Source: JBOGIF01 sp050742415
GTDB taxonomy: Bacteria > Actinomycetota > Acidimicrobiia > Acidimicrobiales > AC-14
Length of the DNA stretch: 21,205 bases
Reading direction: 5' to 3'
NCBI GenBank assembly: GCA_050742415.1
Contig: JBOGIF010000023.1
Coordinates: 1 to 21,205, forward strand
A model generated the notes under the pieces. The model saw nothing but the letters and a program-made list of their open reading frames with translations, was not told the DNA's origin and did not search any database. Below are positions 13,803 to 20,565 of the stretch, piece by piece (positions within the stretch are counted from its first letter, which is position 1; each line of letters begins with the position of its first letter). The translations under genes and the position numbers were made by a program.

Positions 13803-14225
13803 ATGGCTACGAAACAGCGGCGAGCAAGGACCCCGATGTCCGACAGCCACAAGGCTGCACTGGCTGAGGGGAGGGACCAGGGAAGAGCGGTGCGTCGGTA
13901 CCTCGAGGCTATCGAGGCCCACCGGCCGAAGCGGGGCCGGAAGCGCACCCAGGAGTCGGTCAAGCGCCGGCTCACAGTCATAGACGACCGTTTGGCAGAG
14001 GCCGACCCGTTGACGCGGCTGCACCTCGTTCAGGAACGCATGAACCTCGAAAAGGAGCTCACGGCCACCGACAATGCCGTGGACCTCCAGGCCCTCGAAG
14101 CTGACTTCATCGCCGCCGCCGCGCCATACGGTCAGCGCAAGGGTGTTACCTACGGAGCTTGGAGGCAGCTGGGGATCGACCCTGCCATCCTCCGTGCCGC
14201 CGGCATCAAGCGCGCCGCCGAGTAG
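13803..14225 (+). CDS. Small basic protein of unknown function
   Basis: This 140-residue protein lies on the opposite strand to the pur genes, between purL and purQ; its stop is one base from the purQ stop. The N-terminal 50 residues are strongly basic, ending in RPKRGRKRT (41-49), which resembles an AT-hook. A predicted helical, charged middle (about 50-100) contains DPLTRLHLVQERMNLEKEL and may form a coiled coil. The C-terminal 35 residues (YGQRKGVTYGAWRQLGIDPAILRAAGI) look like a compact helical module. From memory it resembles a conserved, uncharacterised actinobacterial family, unverified here. DNA or RNA binding is a reasonable guess from composition only. The ATG at 13803 is chosen because a promoter-like sequence ends six bases before it and the upstream frame overlaps purL antisense. 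Confidence 0.7.
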   Translation: MATKQRRARTPMSDSHKAALAEGRDQGRAVRRYLEAIEAHRPKRGRKRTQESVKRRLTVIDDRLAEADPLTRLHLVQERMNLEKELTATDNAVDLQALEADFIAAAAPYGQRKGVTYGAWRQLGIDPAILRAAGIKRAAE

Positions 14226-14226
14226 G

Positions 14227-14892
14227 TCAGCCCTTCAGCCACCGCGGCACCGACGACAGCAGCATCCGGCCGTCGACGGAGCCGAGCAGCGCCTCCCCCG
14301 CCCGCTCCGGGTGGGGCATGAGGCCGACCACGTTACGCCCTGACGAGCAGATGCCGGCGATATCGTCGACTGAGCCGTTGGGGTTGTCGAGATAGCGCAG
14401 CACCACGCGGTCTTCGGCCCGCAATTCTGCGAGCGTCTCGGTCGAGCAGGTGTAATTGCCTTCGAAGTGGTTGATCGGCAGCTCCACCACCTGGCCGGGG
14501 ACAGCGTCTGCGGTGATCGGCGATCGGGTCGATGCCACGACGAGCGAAACGGTCTTGCAAACGAACTTCAGCCCGCGGTTCTTCTGCAGGGCGCCGGGAA
14601 GCAGGCCCGACTCGGTGAGCACCTGGAAGCCGTTGCAGATGCCGATCACGGGGCCGCCGTCTTCGGCGAATTGGGTGACCGCCTCCATGACCGGACTGAA
14701 GCGGGCGATGGCGCCCGGCCGAAGGTAGTCACCGTGGGCAAATCCGCCCGGCAGGACGACGGCATCGACGCCCGCAACGGAACGGTCACCATGCCATAGG
14801 AGTCGAGCGTCGACGCCGACGGAGCCGAGGGCCTCGGCCACGTCGTGCTCACAGTTGGAGCCGGGGAACACCACCACCCCGACTGTCGTCAT
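14227..14892 (-). CDS. purQ: Phosphoribosylformylglycinamidine synthase, glutaminase subunit
   Basis: PurQ supplies ammonia from glutamine to PurL. The 221-residue protein is a class I glutamine amidotransferase with the nucleophile C86 in GICNGFQVL and the His/Glu pair H194/E196 in MPHPERAGE; it begins VGVVVFPGSNCEHD, typical of PurQ. Length is normal for the stand-alone subunit. Its ATG overlaps the purS stop as ATGA, so the two are translationally coupled and made in a set ratio. The stop is one base from the convergent small gene, leaving no room for a terminator between them. Confidence 0.96.
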   Translation of the reverse strand: MTTVGVVVFPGSNCEHDVAEALGSVGVDARLLWHGDRSVAGVDAVVLPGGFAHGDYLRPGAIARFSPVMEAVTQFAEDGGPVIGICNGFQVLTESGLLPGALQKNRGLKFVCKTVSLVVASTRSPITADAVPGQVVELPINHFEGNYTCSTETLAELRAEDRVVLRYLDNPNGSVDDIAGICSSGRNVVGLMPHPERAGEALLGSVDGRMLLSSVPRWLKG

Positions 14893-15149
14893 CGAGGCGC
14901 GCCATTGAGGAGGGTGATCTCGTAGTCCTCGATCACCGGGTTGGTGAGGAACCGGGCACAGAGGTCCTCGACCCGTTGGCGGGCGACGGCGGTGTCGGCG
15001 GCGTCGATGGCGAAGCGGATCGCCTTGCCGATGTGTACATCGGTGACGTCGGCGAAGCCAAGGGTGGGAAGGGCACGCTGCACAGTGGCGCCCGCTGGGT
15101 CGGCGATACCGCGTCGCAGTCGCACCTCGACGAGCACGTCGATCCTCAC
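14889..15149 (-). CDS. purS: Phosphoribosylformylglycinamidine synthase subunit PurS
   Basis: This 86-residue protein is the small bridging subunit that lets short PurL work with PurQ. It has the expected MRIDVLVEVRLRRGIADPAG start, the VTDVHIGKAIRF core and the ARFLTNPVIEDYEI C-terminal part. The GTG start overlaps the purC stop (GTGA) and its own stop overlaps the purQ start (ATGA). Size, neighbours and motif order make the assignment firm. Confidence 0.95.
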   Translation of the reverse strand: MRIDVLVEVRLRRGIADPAGATVQRALPTLGFADVTDVHIGKAIRFAIDAADTAVARQRVEDLCARFLTNPVIEDYEITLLNGAPR

Positions 15150-15973
15150 AGGGGACGCCCGGTGAGACGCTCATAGACCGCCAGGTACCGGGTGCGGGTG
15201 GCCGCGACTACCTCGGCCGGCAGCGCGGGTGGAGGCGGGCGCTTGTCCCAGCCCGTGGCCTCCAGCCAGTCGCGTACCGGCTGCTTGTCGAACGACGGCG
15301 GCGTGGTGCCGGGCGCCCATTCCGAGGCCTCCCAGTAGCGCGACGAGTCGGGGGTGAGCACCTCGTCGCAGAGGGCGAGTCGCCCGTCGATGAACCCCAG
15401 CTCGAACTTGGTGTCGGCCAGGATCAGCCCGGCGGCGGCGGCTCGGGCCGACGCCCTCTCGAAGAGGGCGAGGCTGATCTCCGCCGCCTTCTTCACCACG
15501 TCGACCCCGGCCAGCCGCTCGGCGGCGGCGACGGAGATGTTCTCGTCGTGGTCACCCACGGCCGCCTTGGTGGACGGCGTGAAGATCGGCTCGGGGAGCC
15601 GGTCCGACTCCTGCAGACCTGACGGTACCGGTGTGCCGTGGACCGTGCCCTGGGTGCGGTACTCCTTCCATGCCGAGCCGGAGAGGTAGCCCCGGACGAT
15701 GCACTCGATCGCCAGCATGTCGGCCTGCCGCACCAGCATCGAGCGGCCGTCAGGCTCTACCGACAGGAGGTGGTTGGGCACCAGGTCGGCCGTCTCCGCC
15801 AGCCAGAAGGCGGTGAGACCGGTGAGGACGCGGCCCTTGTCGGGGATCGGCTCGGCCAGCACCACGTCGAACGCCGACATGCGGTCGGAAGTCACCATTA
15901 GCAGCCGGCCGTCGCCGGCGTCGTAGACCTCGCGCACCTTTCCGGAGCGGACCAGCTGCAGGGGGGGTGTCAC
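15146..15973 (-). CDS. purC: SAICAR synthase
   Basis: PurC joins aspartate to CAIR with ATP to give SAICAR, step 8 of purine synthesis. The 275-residue protein shows LVRSGKVREVYDAGDGRLLMV at the nucleotide end, SDRMSAFDVVL, the IECIVRGYLSGSAWKEY signature, LILADTKFELG and DEVLTPDSSRYW near the substrate site. It is somewhat longer than the E. coli enzyme and similar to actinobacterial/yeast-like forms. The GTG start overlaps the purB stop as GTGA, and the stop overlaps the purS start. The frame stays open upstream inside purB, but the N-terminus fits only from this GTG. Confidence 0.95.
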   Translation of the reverse strand: MTPPLQLVRSGKVREVYDAGDGRLLMVTSDRMSAFDVVLAEPIPDKGRVLTGLTAFWLAETADLVPNHLLSVEPDGRSMLVRQADMLAIECIVRGYLSGSAWKEYRTQGTVHGTPVPSGLQESDRLPEPIFTPSTKAAVGDHDENISVAAAERLAGVDVVKKAAEISLALFERASARAAAAGLILADTKFELGFIDGRLALCDEVLTPDSSRYWEASEWAPGTTPPSFDKQPVRDWLEATGWDKRPPPPALPAEVVAATRTRYLAVYERLTGRPL

Positions 15974-17277
15974 CCGTCGACCTCCTGGAGGGCATCGAAG
16001 ACGGCGCCGGTATGGCGCAGGGAGCGATCGAAGCTGAAGGCCTCGTCGAGTTGGTCGGCGGTGAGCGGCAAGCGCTCGTCGGCCTCGAGCACGGTGCGGA
16101 ACGGGCGGCGCTCCCGCCAGGATGTGGCGGCGGTCTCCTGCACGATCCGGTAGGCCGTGTCGCGTGGGAGGCCGGCGGCGACCAGGGCGAGCAGGACCGG
16201 CTGGCTGAACACCAGTCCGAACGAGCGGTCGAGGTTTTCGAGCATGCGGTCGGGGTGCACGACCAGGCCCTCGACGACCCGCCGCATCTTTACGAGCAGG
16301 TAGTGGGCCAGCAGCGACGAGTCGGGCAGCACGACCCGCTCCACGGAGGAGTGAGAGATGTCGCGCTCGTGCCATAGGGCGACGTTCTCCAGGCCGGCGC
16401 CGAGGTTGCCGCGCAGCACCCGGGCCAGGCCGGCCAGACGCTCGCACGTGATCGGGTTGCGCTTGTGAGGCATGGCCGAGCTGCCCTTCTGCCCGGCCCG
16501 GAACGGCTCCTCGGCCTCGCCCACCTCGGTGCGCTGAAGATGCCGTACCTCGGTGGCGAAGGTCTCGACCGACGCACCCACTGCCGCGCAGGCCCACAGG
16601 TACTCGGCGTGACGGTCGCGGGCCACGACCTGGGTGGCCGGCACCGCTGTGAGGCCGAGGGCGGCACAGACCTGGCGTTCCACGTCGGGATCGACGTTGG
16701 AGTAGGTGCCGACCGCACCCGACAGCTTGCCCACGGCCACCGCCTCCCGCGCTCGGCGTAGGCGCGTGCGGTCACGGTCGGCCTGCAGGCACCAGTGGGC
16801 GAGCTTGACGCCGAAGGTGGTGGGCTCGGCGTGCATCCCGTGGGTGCGGCCCGCCATCGGGACGTCGCGCAGCTCGAGGGCCCGGGCCTTGAGGGTGGAG
16901 ACGAGCGAGGTGCTGGCCAGAACGAGGACGTCGGCGGCGGCGGCGAGCGTGGCGCACAGGGCGGTGTCGACCACGTCGCTGGAGGTCAGGCCGTAGTGCA
17001 CCCAGTTGCCGGCAGGCGGGCCGATGGCCGCCTGCACCACGTCGACGAAGGCGGCCACGTCGTGGTCGGTGACCTTCTCACGCTCGGCCACGGCGGCGAC
17101 GAGGGCGGCGTCCGCCACGGGCGCCCGTTCCCGCACCGCCTTGGCATCGGCCTCGGGGGCCACGCCGAGCGCGGCCCAGGCCTCGGTGGCAAGCACCTCC
17201 ACGTCGAGCCACCGCGCCAAGCGGGCCTCGTCGGTCCAGAGCGCCGCCATCTCAGGCAGCGAGTACCGGGGGATCAC
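15970..17277 (-). CDS. purB: Adenylosuccinate lyase
   Basis: PurB acts twice: it splits SAICAR to AICAR and adenylosuccinate to AMP, each time releasing fumarate. The 435-residue protein has GLTSSDVVDTALC (96-108), AGRTHGMHAEPTTFG (142-156) with the catalytic-region histidines, and the superfamily signature GSSAMPHKRNP at 265-275. The start is GTG at 17277 giving MIPRYSLPEM, the normal N-terminus; a valine codon six residues earlier is GTA and cannot serve. It begins four bases after the purE stop. It connects the IMP branch with purA, which is the first gene of this run. Confidence 0.95.
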   Translation of the reverse strand: MIPRYSLPEMAALWTDEARLARWLDVEVLATEAWAALGVAPEADAKAVRERAPVADAALVAAVAEREKVTDHDVAAFVDVVQAAIGPPAGNWVHYGLTSSDVVDTALCATLAAAADVLVLASTSLVSTLKARALELRDVPMAGRTHGMHAEPTTFGVKLAHWCLQADRDRTRLRRAREAVAVGKLSGAVGTYSNVDPDVERQVCAALGLTAVPATQVVARDRHAEYLWACAAVGASVETFATEVRHLQRTEVGEAEEPFRAGQKGSSAMPHKRNPITCERLAGLARVLRGNLGAGLENVALWHERDISHSSVERVVLPDSSLLAHYLLVKMRRVVEGLVVHPDRMLENLDRSFGLVFSQPVLLALVAAGLPRDTAYRIVQETAATSWRERRPFRTVLEADERLPLTADQLDEAFSFDRSLRHTGAVFDALQEVDG

Positions 17278-17281
17278 GGCG

Positions 17282-17728
17282 TCACCGTTTACCCTGCCGC
17301 CGGCGCTCGTCGAGCACCTCGGCGAGGCCCGAGTCGGTGATGGCCAGCATCTCAGCCACGAGGAGGGCGGCGTTGGCGGCGCCGTCGATGGCGACGGTGG
17401 CGACGGGAATGCCCCTCGGCATCTGGACCGTGGCATAGAGGGCGTCGACACCGTTCAGCGCCCCACCCGAGAGGGGTACGCCGACCACCGGAAGGGTGGT
17501 GTTGGCCGCCACCGCTCCCGCGAGATGGGCGGCCATGCCGGCCCCACAGATCACGGCCGCGTAGCCCCCAGCGCGCGCCTTGCGTGCGAAGTCCGCCACC
17601 GCCTCCGGGTTGCGGTGGGCGGACAGCACTGTGGACTCGGCTTCGATGCCCAGCTCCTCCAAGACCTCGAGGGCAGGCGACATCTTGTCACCGTCGTTCG
17701 GCGAGCCGATCAGGATGGCGACCTTCAT
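17282..17728 (-). CDS. purE: N5-carboxyaminoimidazole ribonucleotide mutase (class I PurE)
   Basis: PurE converts N5-CAIR to CAIR. The 148-residue protein is short and has class I features: VLSAHRNP around H38, CGAGMAAHLAG (61-71), LPVVGVPLSGGALNGVDAL and VQMPRGIPVATVAI. The first phosphate-binding loop reads GSPNDGDKM (8-16), with Asn where E. coli has the second Ser of GSxSD. Class I PurE normally depends on PurK to make N5-CAIR, and no purK is present in the window. The ATG overlaps the purD stop as ATGA. Confidence 0.93.
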   Translation of the reverse strand: MKVAILIGSPNDGDKMSPALEVLEELGIEAESTVLSAHRNPEAVADFARKARAGGYAAVICGAGMAAHLAGAVAANTTLPVVGVPLSGGALNGVDALYATVQMPRGIPVATVAIDGAANAALLVAEMLAITDSGLAEVLDERRRQGKR

Positions 17729-18954
17729 CTGGGCTCCTCCGCGACCGGGCCGGCGATGTCGGTGCGGTGGTGCATGCCCGGCCACGAGACACAGGCAGCG
17801 CCCGCATAGGACCTTGCTCGGGCTTCGGCCACGTCGGCTCCCGTGCCGGTGACGGCCAGCACCCGGCCTCCGGCGGTGACGAGCCGGCCGGAGCTGTCAA
17901 TGTCCACTCCTGCGCAGAACACGCTCACGCCGGGTTGGCGGGCCGCCTCGTCCAGTCCTTCGATGACGTCGCCCGTCCGGGGAGTGGACGGGTAGCCCTC
18001 GGCCGCGAGCACGACCGTGACGGCGGCGTCTTCGACGAACGCCGGCACCGATCGCAGCCGGCCGGCAGCGGCCTCGCCCAGGAGCGCGGCCAGGTCGCAG
18101 TCGAGACGGGGAAGGACCACCTGGGCCTCAGGATCGCCGAAACGCACGTTGTACTCCAGCACCCTCGCCCCCTCGGCGGTCAGCATGATCCCGGCATAGA
18201 GAACGCCCCGGTAGTCGATCCCGCGGGCGGCGAGGGCCGCCAAGGTCGGCTCGACCGCCCGGTCCATCACCTCGTCGACGATGTCGGGCCCGGCCGCCGG
18301 CACCGGGGAGTAGGCGCCCATGCCGCCGGTGTTCGGCCCGGCTCCACCGTCCCCCAGGCGCTTGTAGTCCTGGGCCGGCGCCAGCGGGACGGCCCGGGTG
18401 CCGTCGCACAGACAAAGCAGCGAGACCTCCTCTCCGGCCAGGCCCTCCTCGATCACCACCCGGCGGCCGGCCTCACCGAACGCCGCTCCCGAGAGCTTGG
18501 CGGCCACGTCGTCGGCGGCTTCGGCCAGCGACTCGGTCACGAGCACGCCCTTGCCACCGGCGAGGCCGTCGGTCTTCACGACGTAGGGCGGAGCCAGGCT
18601 CTTCAGGAAGCCGAGGGCCGGCTCGACCGCGCAGAACACGCCGTGGCCGGCGGTGGGGACCCCGGCGTCGGCCAGGAGGTCCTTCATCCACGCCTTGGAA
18701 CCCTCCAGCCGGGCGCCGTCGGCGCCGGGCCCGAACACGAGACGCCCGGCGGCGCGGAGCCGGTCGGCCAGGCCGGCCACCAGCGGCCCCTCGGGCCCGA
18801 TGACGACCAGGTCGGCGTCGACCTCGGAGGGTGGGGTGGCGACTGACCCGGGGATCCCCGGGTTGCCCGGCGTCACCACGACATCGGCCGTACGGCCGAG
18901 GACGGTCGCCAGCGCGTGCTCGCGCCCTGCCCCCCCGACCACGCAGACTCGCAT
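17725..18954 (-). CDS. purD: Phosphoribosylamine-glycine ligase (GAR synthetase)
   Basis: PurD joins glycine to phosphoribosylamine with ATP, step 2 of purine synthesis. The 409-residue ATP-grasp protein begins VCVVGGAGREHALA and contains VVIGPEGPLVAGLAD, FGPGADGARLEGSKAWMK, YVVKTDGLAGGKGV, the PAQDYKRLGDGGAGPNTGGM stretch, and LEYNVRFGDPEAQVVLPRL. It is about 20 residues shorter than the E. coli enzyme with all landmark motifs intact. The ATG lies ten bases after the purA stop, with GAGG in the gap. Confidence 0.95.
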   Translation of the reverse strand: MRVCVVGGAGREHALATVLGRTADVVVTPGNPGIPGSVATPPSEVDADLVVIGPEGPLVAGLADRLRAAGRLVFGPGADGARLEGSKAWMKDLLADAGVPTAGHGVFCAVEPALGFLKSLAPPYVVKTDGLAGGKGVLVTESLAEAADDVAAKLSGAAFGEAGRRVVIEEGLAGEEVSLLCLCDGTRAVPLAPAQDYKRLGDGGAGPNTGGMGAYSPVPAAGPDIVDEVMDRAVEPTLAALAARGIDYRGVLYAGIMLTAEGARVLEYNVRFGDPEAQVVLPRLDCDLAALLGEAAAGRLRSVPAFVEDAAVTVVLAAEGYPSTPRTGDVIEGLDEAARQPGVSVFCAGVDIDSSGRLVTAGGRVLAVTGTGADVAEARARSYAGAACVSWPGMHHRTDIAGPVAEEPR

Positions 18955-18964
18955 CTCGCCGCCT

Positions 18965-20332
18965 CTAGAGGACGAGCACGCCGGGACCGGGTTCCCAGTC
19001 CTCGTCGTCCTCGAATACCTCGTGACCCGACTCGGGCTCGGCGCCGGGCTCCGGGCCGGCCATCTGCACGAACTGGTCGCGTCCCGGTCCCACGCCCACC
19101 ATCCCCACGGGTACGCCGCACTGGGCGGCCAGGAAGGCCACGTAGTCGGTGGCGGCGGCGGGCAGGTCGTCGGGAGAGGTGGCTGCCGTCAGGTCGGTGC
19201 GCCAGCCGGGCAGGTCCTCGTAGACCGGAGTCACCCTGTGCAGCACCGACTGGTGGTAGGGCAGGTGGTGGTAGAGCTGGCCGTCGGCCTCGTAGGCGAC
19301 GCACACCCGGACCGTGTCGAAGGAGTCGAGCACGTCGAGCTTGGTGAGGGCGATCTCGGTCAGGGCGTTGAGGCGCACGGCCTGGCGTAACATCACCGCG
19401 TCGAACCACCCGGTGCGCCGCCGCCGTCCGGTGTTGGTGCCGAACTCGTGGCCCCGATCCACCAGTAGGTCGCCGGTATCGCCTTCCAGCTCGGTCGGGA
19501 AGGGCCCCGAGCCCACCCGGGTGACGTAGGCCTTGGCCACCCCGATGACCCTCTGCACGTGGCCCGGACCGATGCCGGCGCCGACCAACGCTCCGCCGGC
19601 CACCGGGTTGGAGGAGGTCACGAACGGATAGGTGCCGTGGTCGAGGTCCAAGAAGGTGGCCTGCGCCCCCTCGAAAAGGACGTGTTGGCCGGCCTCCAGC
19701 GCCTCGTGCACCAGCCCAACAGTGTCGGCGATCATGGGCTCGAGCCGAGGCGCCAGCTCGCCCAGGTACACGTCGGCGATCTCGTCGGCCGATAGGGCGA
19801 GGCGGTTGTAGACCTTGGCCAGGATCAGGTTCTTCTCCTTCAGGACCACCTCGAGCTTCTGCCGGAAGATCTTGGGGTCGAGGAGGTCCTGGACGCGCAG
19901 CCCGACTCTTGCCGCTTTGTCGGCGTATGCCGGCCCGATGCCCCGCTTCGTCGTGCCCAGCCGGTTGCTGCCCAGGCGGCGCTCGGTCAGGCGGTCGAGC
20001 TCGACGTGGTACGGCATTATCAGGTGGGCATTGCCGCTCAGCCGCAGCCGTGAGCAGTCCACTCCGCGGGCGGCCAGGCCGTCGATCTCGTCGAGCAGCA
20101 CCGCTGGGTCGACCACCAGGCCGTTGCCGATGATCGGCGTCACCCACGGGTAGAGCACCCCGCTGGGCACGAGCTGGAGGGCGAAGGACTCACCGTCGAC
20201 CACCAGGGTGTGGCCGGCGTTGTGGCCCCCCTGGTAGCGCACGACCATCTGGCATTCCTTGGCCAGAAGGTCGGTGAGCTTGCCTTTGCCCTCGTCGCCC
20301 CATTGGGTACCGACGACCACGGTTCCGGGCAC
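18965..20332 (-). CDS. purA: Adenylosuccinate synthetase
   Basis: PurA makes adenylosuccinate from IMP, GTP and aspartate. From the GTG at 20332 the 455-residue protein has GTQWGDEGKGK (8-18) with catalytic D13, GGHNAGHT with H41, TTKRGIGPAYADKAAR, EGAQATFLDLDHGTYPFVTSSN and the GTNTGRRRRTGWFD segment. The GTG is preferred over a TTG six codons earlier, because GAGGGAG lies six bases before it and the N-terminus then matches other PurA proteins. After the normal end near residue 424 there is an extra acidic tail of 31 residues with ten Asp/Glu and no Lys or Arg. It is the promoter-proximal gene of the purine run. Confidence 0.95.
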   Translation of the reverse strand: MPGTVVVGTQWGDEGKGKLTDLLAKECQMVVRYQGGHNAGHTLVVDGESFALQLVPSGVLYPWVTPIIGNGLVVDPAVLLDEIDGLAARGVDCSRLRLSGNAHLIMPYHVELDRLTERRLGSNRLGTTKRGIGPAYADKAARVGLRVQDLLDPKIFRQKLEVVLKEKNLILAKVYNRLALSADEIADVYLGELAPRLEPMIADTVGLVHEALEAGQHVLFEGAQATFLDLDHGTYPFVTSSNPVAGGALVGAGIGPGHVQRVIGVAKAYVTRVGSGPFPTELEGDTGDLLVDRGHEFGTNTGRRRRTGWFDAVMLRQAVRLNALTEIALTKLDVLDSFDTVRVCVAYEADGQLYHHLPYHQSVLHRVTPVYEDLPGWRTDLTAATSPDDLPAAATDYVAFLAAQCGVPVGMVGVGPGRDQFVQMAGPEPGAEPESGHEVFEDDEDWEPGPGVLVL

Positions 20333-20338
20333 GCGCTT

Positions 20339-20345
20339 CTCCCTC
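20339..20345 (-). promoter_or_regulatory. Ribosome binding site deciding the purA start
   Basis: GAGGGAG on the reverse strand is six bases before the GTG at 20332. It lies downstream of the alternative TTG at 20350, which argues against that longer start. Confidence 0.65.
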
Positions 20346-20370
20346 GGCAAGTCCTCCCGGCGGTCCCACG

Positions 20371-20376
20371 ATCGTA
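20371..20376 (-). promoter_or_regulatory. Candidate -10 box of the purine run at purA
   Basis: TACGAT on the reverse strand fits TANNNT and would start transcription near 20364, giving a leader of about 32 bases that contains the GAGGGAG site. No good -35 box was found at the normal distance. Confidence 0.38.
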
Positions 20377-20443
20377 GCCGAGGTCAGCGTCGAGAGCCCA
20401 AGTTCCTCTCAAGTAAGGCTCCGGAGTGCCCGATACTGGAAGC

Positions 20444-20472
20444 GGTGCGGTGTCCCCCCCCGATCCCGCACC
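20444..20472. repeat. 7-bp inverted repeat around a C tract
   Basis: GGTGCGG (20444-20450) and CCGCACC (20466-20472) are perfect complements around a 15-base loop holding eight consecutive C. It lies in the purA/phosphatase divergent gap next to a longer inverted repeat. Function unknown; there is no T tract, so it is not a standard terminator. Confidence 0.4.
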
Positions 20473-20480
20473 AGGTAGCC

Positions 20481-20533
20481 GGTGAGGTCGGGTCGCGTCG
20501 CTCAGTCGCCAGGGTGGCTCACCCGACCTCACC
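20481..20533. repeat. Perfect 13-bp inverted repeat in the purA upstream region
   Basis: GGTGAGGTCGGGT (20481-20493) is exactly complementary to ACCCGACCTCACC (20521-20533), with a 27-base loop. It could form a strong hairpin in RNA from either strand or be a paired protein site in DNA. No T tract follows on either strand, and two divergent genes flank it, so a terminator role is unlikely. It is about 150 bases upstream of purA and 32 bases before the phosphatase start. Confidence 0.6.
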
Positions 20534-20552
20534 GCTCTCCTGCGCCAGCTGG

Positions 20553-20558
20553 TAACAC
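20553..20558 (+). promoter_or_regulatory. Weak -10 candidate for the phosphatase gene
   Basis: TAACAC ends seven bases before the GTG at 20566, the same geometry as at ilvA and the cupredoxin gene, but lacks the final T of TANNNT. An 8-base palindrome CCAGCTGG (20545-20552) abuts it. Confidence 0.28.
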
Positions 20559-20565
20559 TTCGCCG

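Noticed and set aside
20333..20350. TTG at 20350 as the purA start
   Set aside because: The ribosome site lies between TTG and the GTG at 20332, and the extra six residues are not part of the usual PurA N-terminus.
20454..20461. C8 homopolymer as a phase-variable tract
   Set aside because: It is non-coding, not placed between -10 and -35 boxes of a recognisable promoter, and a single short tract in GC-rich DNA is expected by chance.
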